From the NCBI GenBank assembly GCA_019203745.1, contig CP078104.1:1076001-1140000 (forward strand): a stretch of 64,000 nt of DNA. The letters are read 5' to 3'. The stretch is from Chryseobacterium sp. E1. Its GTDB lineage: Bacteria; Bacteroidota; Bacteroidia; Flavobacteriales; Weeksellaceae. Position 1 is the first letter of the stretch. Every line of letters starts with the position of its first letter. Below the pieces are notes generated by a model, which was given only the letters and a program-made list of their open reading frames with translations, made no database searches and was not told the DNA's origin. Positions 63,866 to 64,000 of the stretch are shown here, piece by piece. The position numbers and the translations under genes were made by a program.

Positions 63866-63935
63866 AGATGTCAGATCTAAGACATCAGATGTCAGACGAA
63901 TTTGTCTGATATCTGAGATCTAATCTCTGATATCT
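63866..63935. repeat. Long imperfect hairpin in the 23S-5S spacer
   Basis: A 32-nt left arm (63866-63897) made of AGATGTCAGA/AGACATC words is mirrored by a 32-nt right arm (63904-63935) made of TCTGATATCTGAG words, with a 6-nt loop. It lies directly upstream of 5S in the transcript. Confidence 0.65.
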
Positions 63936-64000
63936 GTTTTAAGCGATAAAAACTTTCACAAAGAGCTAACCTTGCTGCACTTCCGTGCGCCATATCAGGC

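Noticed and set aside
63936..64000. 3' end of 23S rRNA
   Set aside because: A 23S gene must be close, but I could not recognise the conserved 3' end in the last 65 bases, so no feature is claimed.

Overview
The window is chromosomal DNA from a member of the Bacteroidota, most likely a Chryseobacterium-like flavobacterium (Weeksellaceae). The grounds are low GC, many TAnnTTTG promoter -7 boxes, a SusC/SusD pair, a protein with a type IX secretion C-terminal domain, an Oar-like TonB receptor, GSCFA and DUF4269 proteins, and the order hpt-adk-obgE. The species call is inference; the phylum call is strong.

A caveat governs every coding entry. About 85 frame breaks interrupt otherwise normal genes, and nearly all are repaired by adding one base to a short homopolymer, most often an A or T run. 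Only hpt, adk, the DUF6438 lipoprotein, DUF4269, the polyprenyl synthase, the MBL hydrolase, one small lipoprotein, kdpC and kdpF read through. I treat the breaks as homopolymer sequencing errors, report each gene at its reconstructed full extent, and say where the breaks lie.

Layout. 1-6.4 kb: end of an ABC-F ATPase gene, the hpt-adk-obgE cluster, two small envelope proteins and a DEAD-box helicase. 6.4-14.6 kb (minus): a membrane protein, TatD nuclease, DUF4269, GSCFA, polyprenyl synthase, a Pit phosphate transporter with its DUF47 partner, and a DbpA-type helicase. 15-17.1 kb: DUF2461 and a two-gene PD-(D/E)XK nuclease-like unit. 17.3-21.7 kb: a surface-glycan cluster (FkbM methyltransferase, flippase, two glycosyltransferases). 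21.8-24.3 kb: aspartase and an N-acetylmuramoyl-alanine amidase. 24.4-32.4 kb: tRNA-Ser-Pro-Arg, then a Crp/Fnr-MBL pair, an acid phosphatase, an erythromycin-esterase-like protein with an ABC exporter and a thermonuclease, then two more tRNA-Pro-Arg pairs. 32.9-35.6 kb: an SH3-like secreted protein, PrmA and an SDR. 36-46.5 kb: SusC-SusD-metallophosphoesterase, a glycerophosphodiester phosphodiesterase and an Oar-like receptor, which together suggest organic-phosphate scavenging. 46.9-52.8 kb: ligA, a leucine-rich T9SS cargo protein and two hypotheticals. 53-63.3 kb: a complete Kdp potassium system. 63.7-64 kb: 5S rRNA of an rrn operon whose 23S gene lies beyond the window.

The Kdp locus runs on the minus strand from a sigma-54 activator-type response regulator, through two small membrane ORFs, kdpF, kdpA, kdpB and kdpC, to an outer-membrane porin, a short KdpD without a kinase domain and a separate histidine kinase. 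A pair of palindromes and a sigma-54-like promoter lie between regulator and operon. Between genes the window is rich in imperfect hairpins whose arms are built from short repeated words that differ from site to site, plus two dispersed palindromic families (AACCTAACAGG and GGCTAAAGCC).
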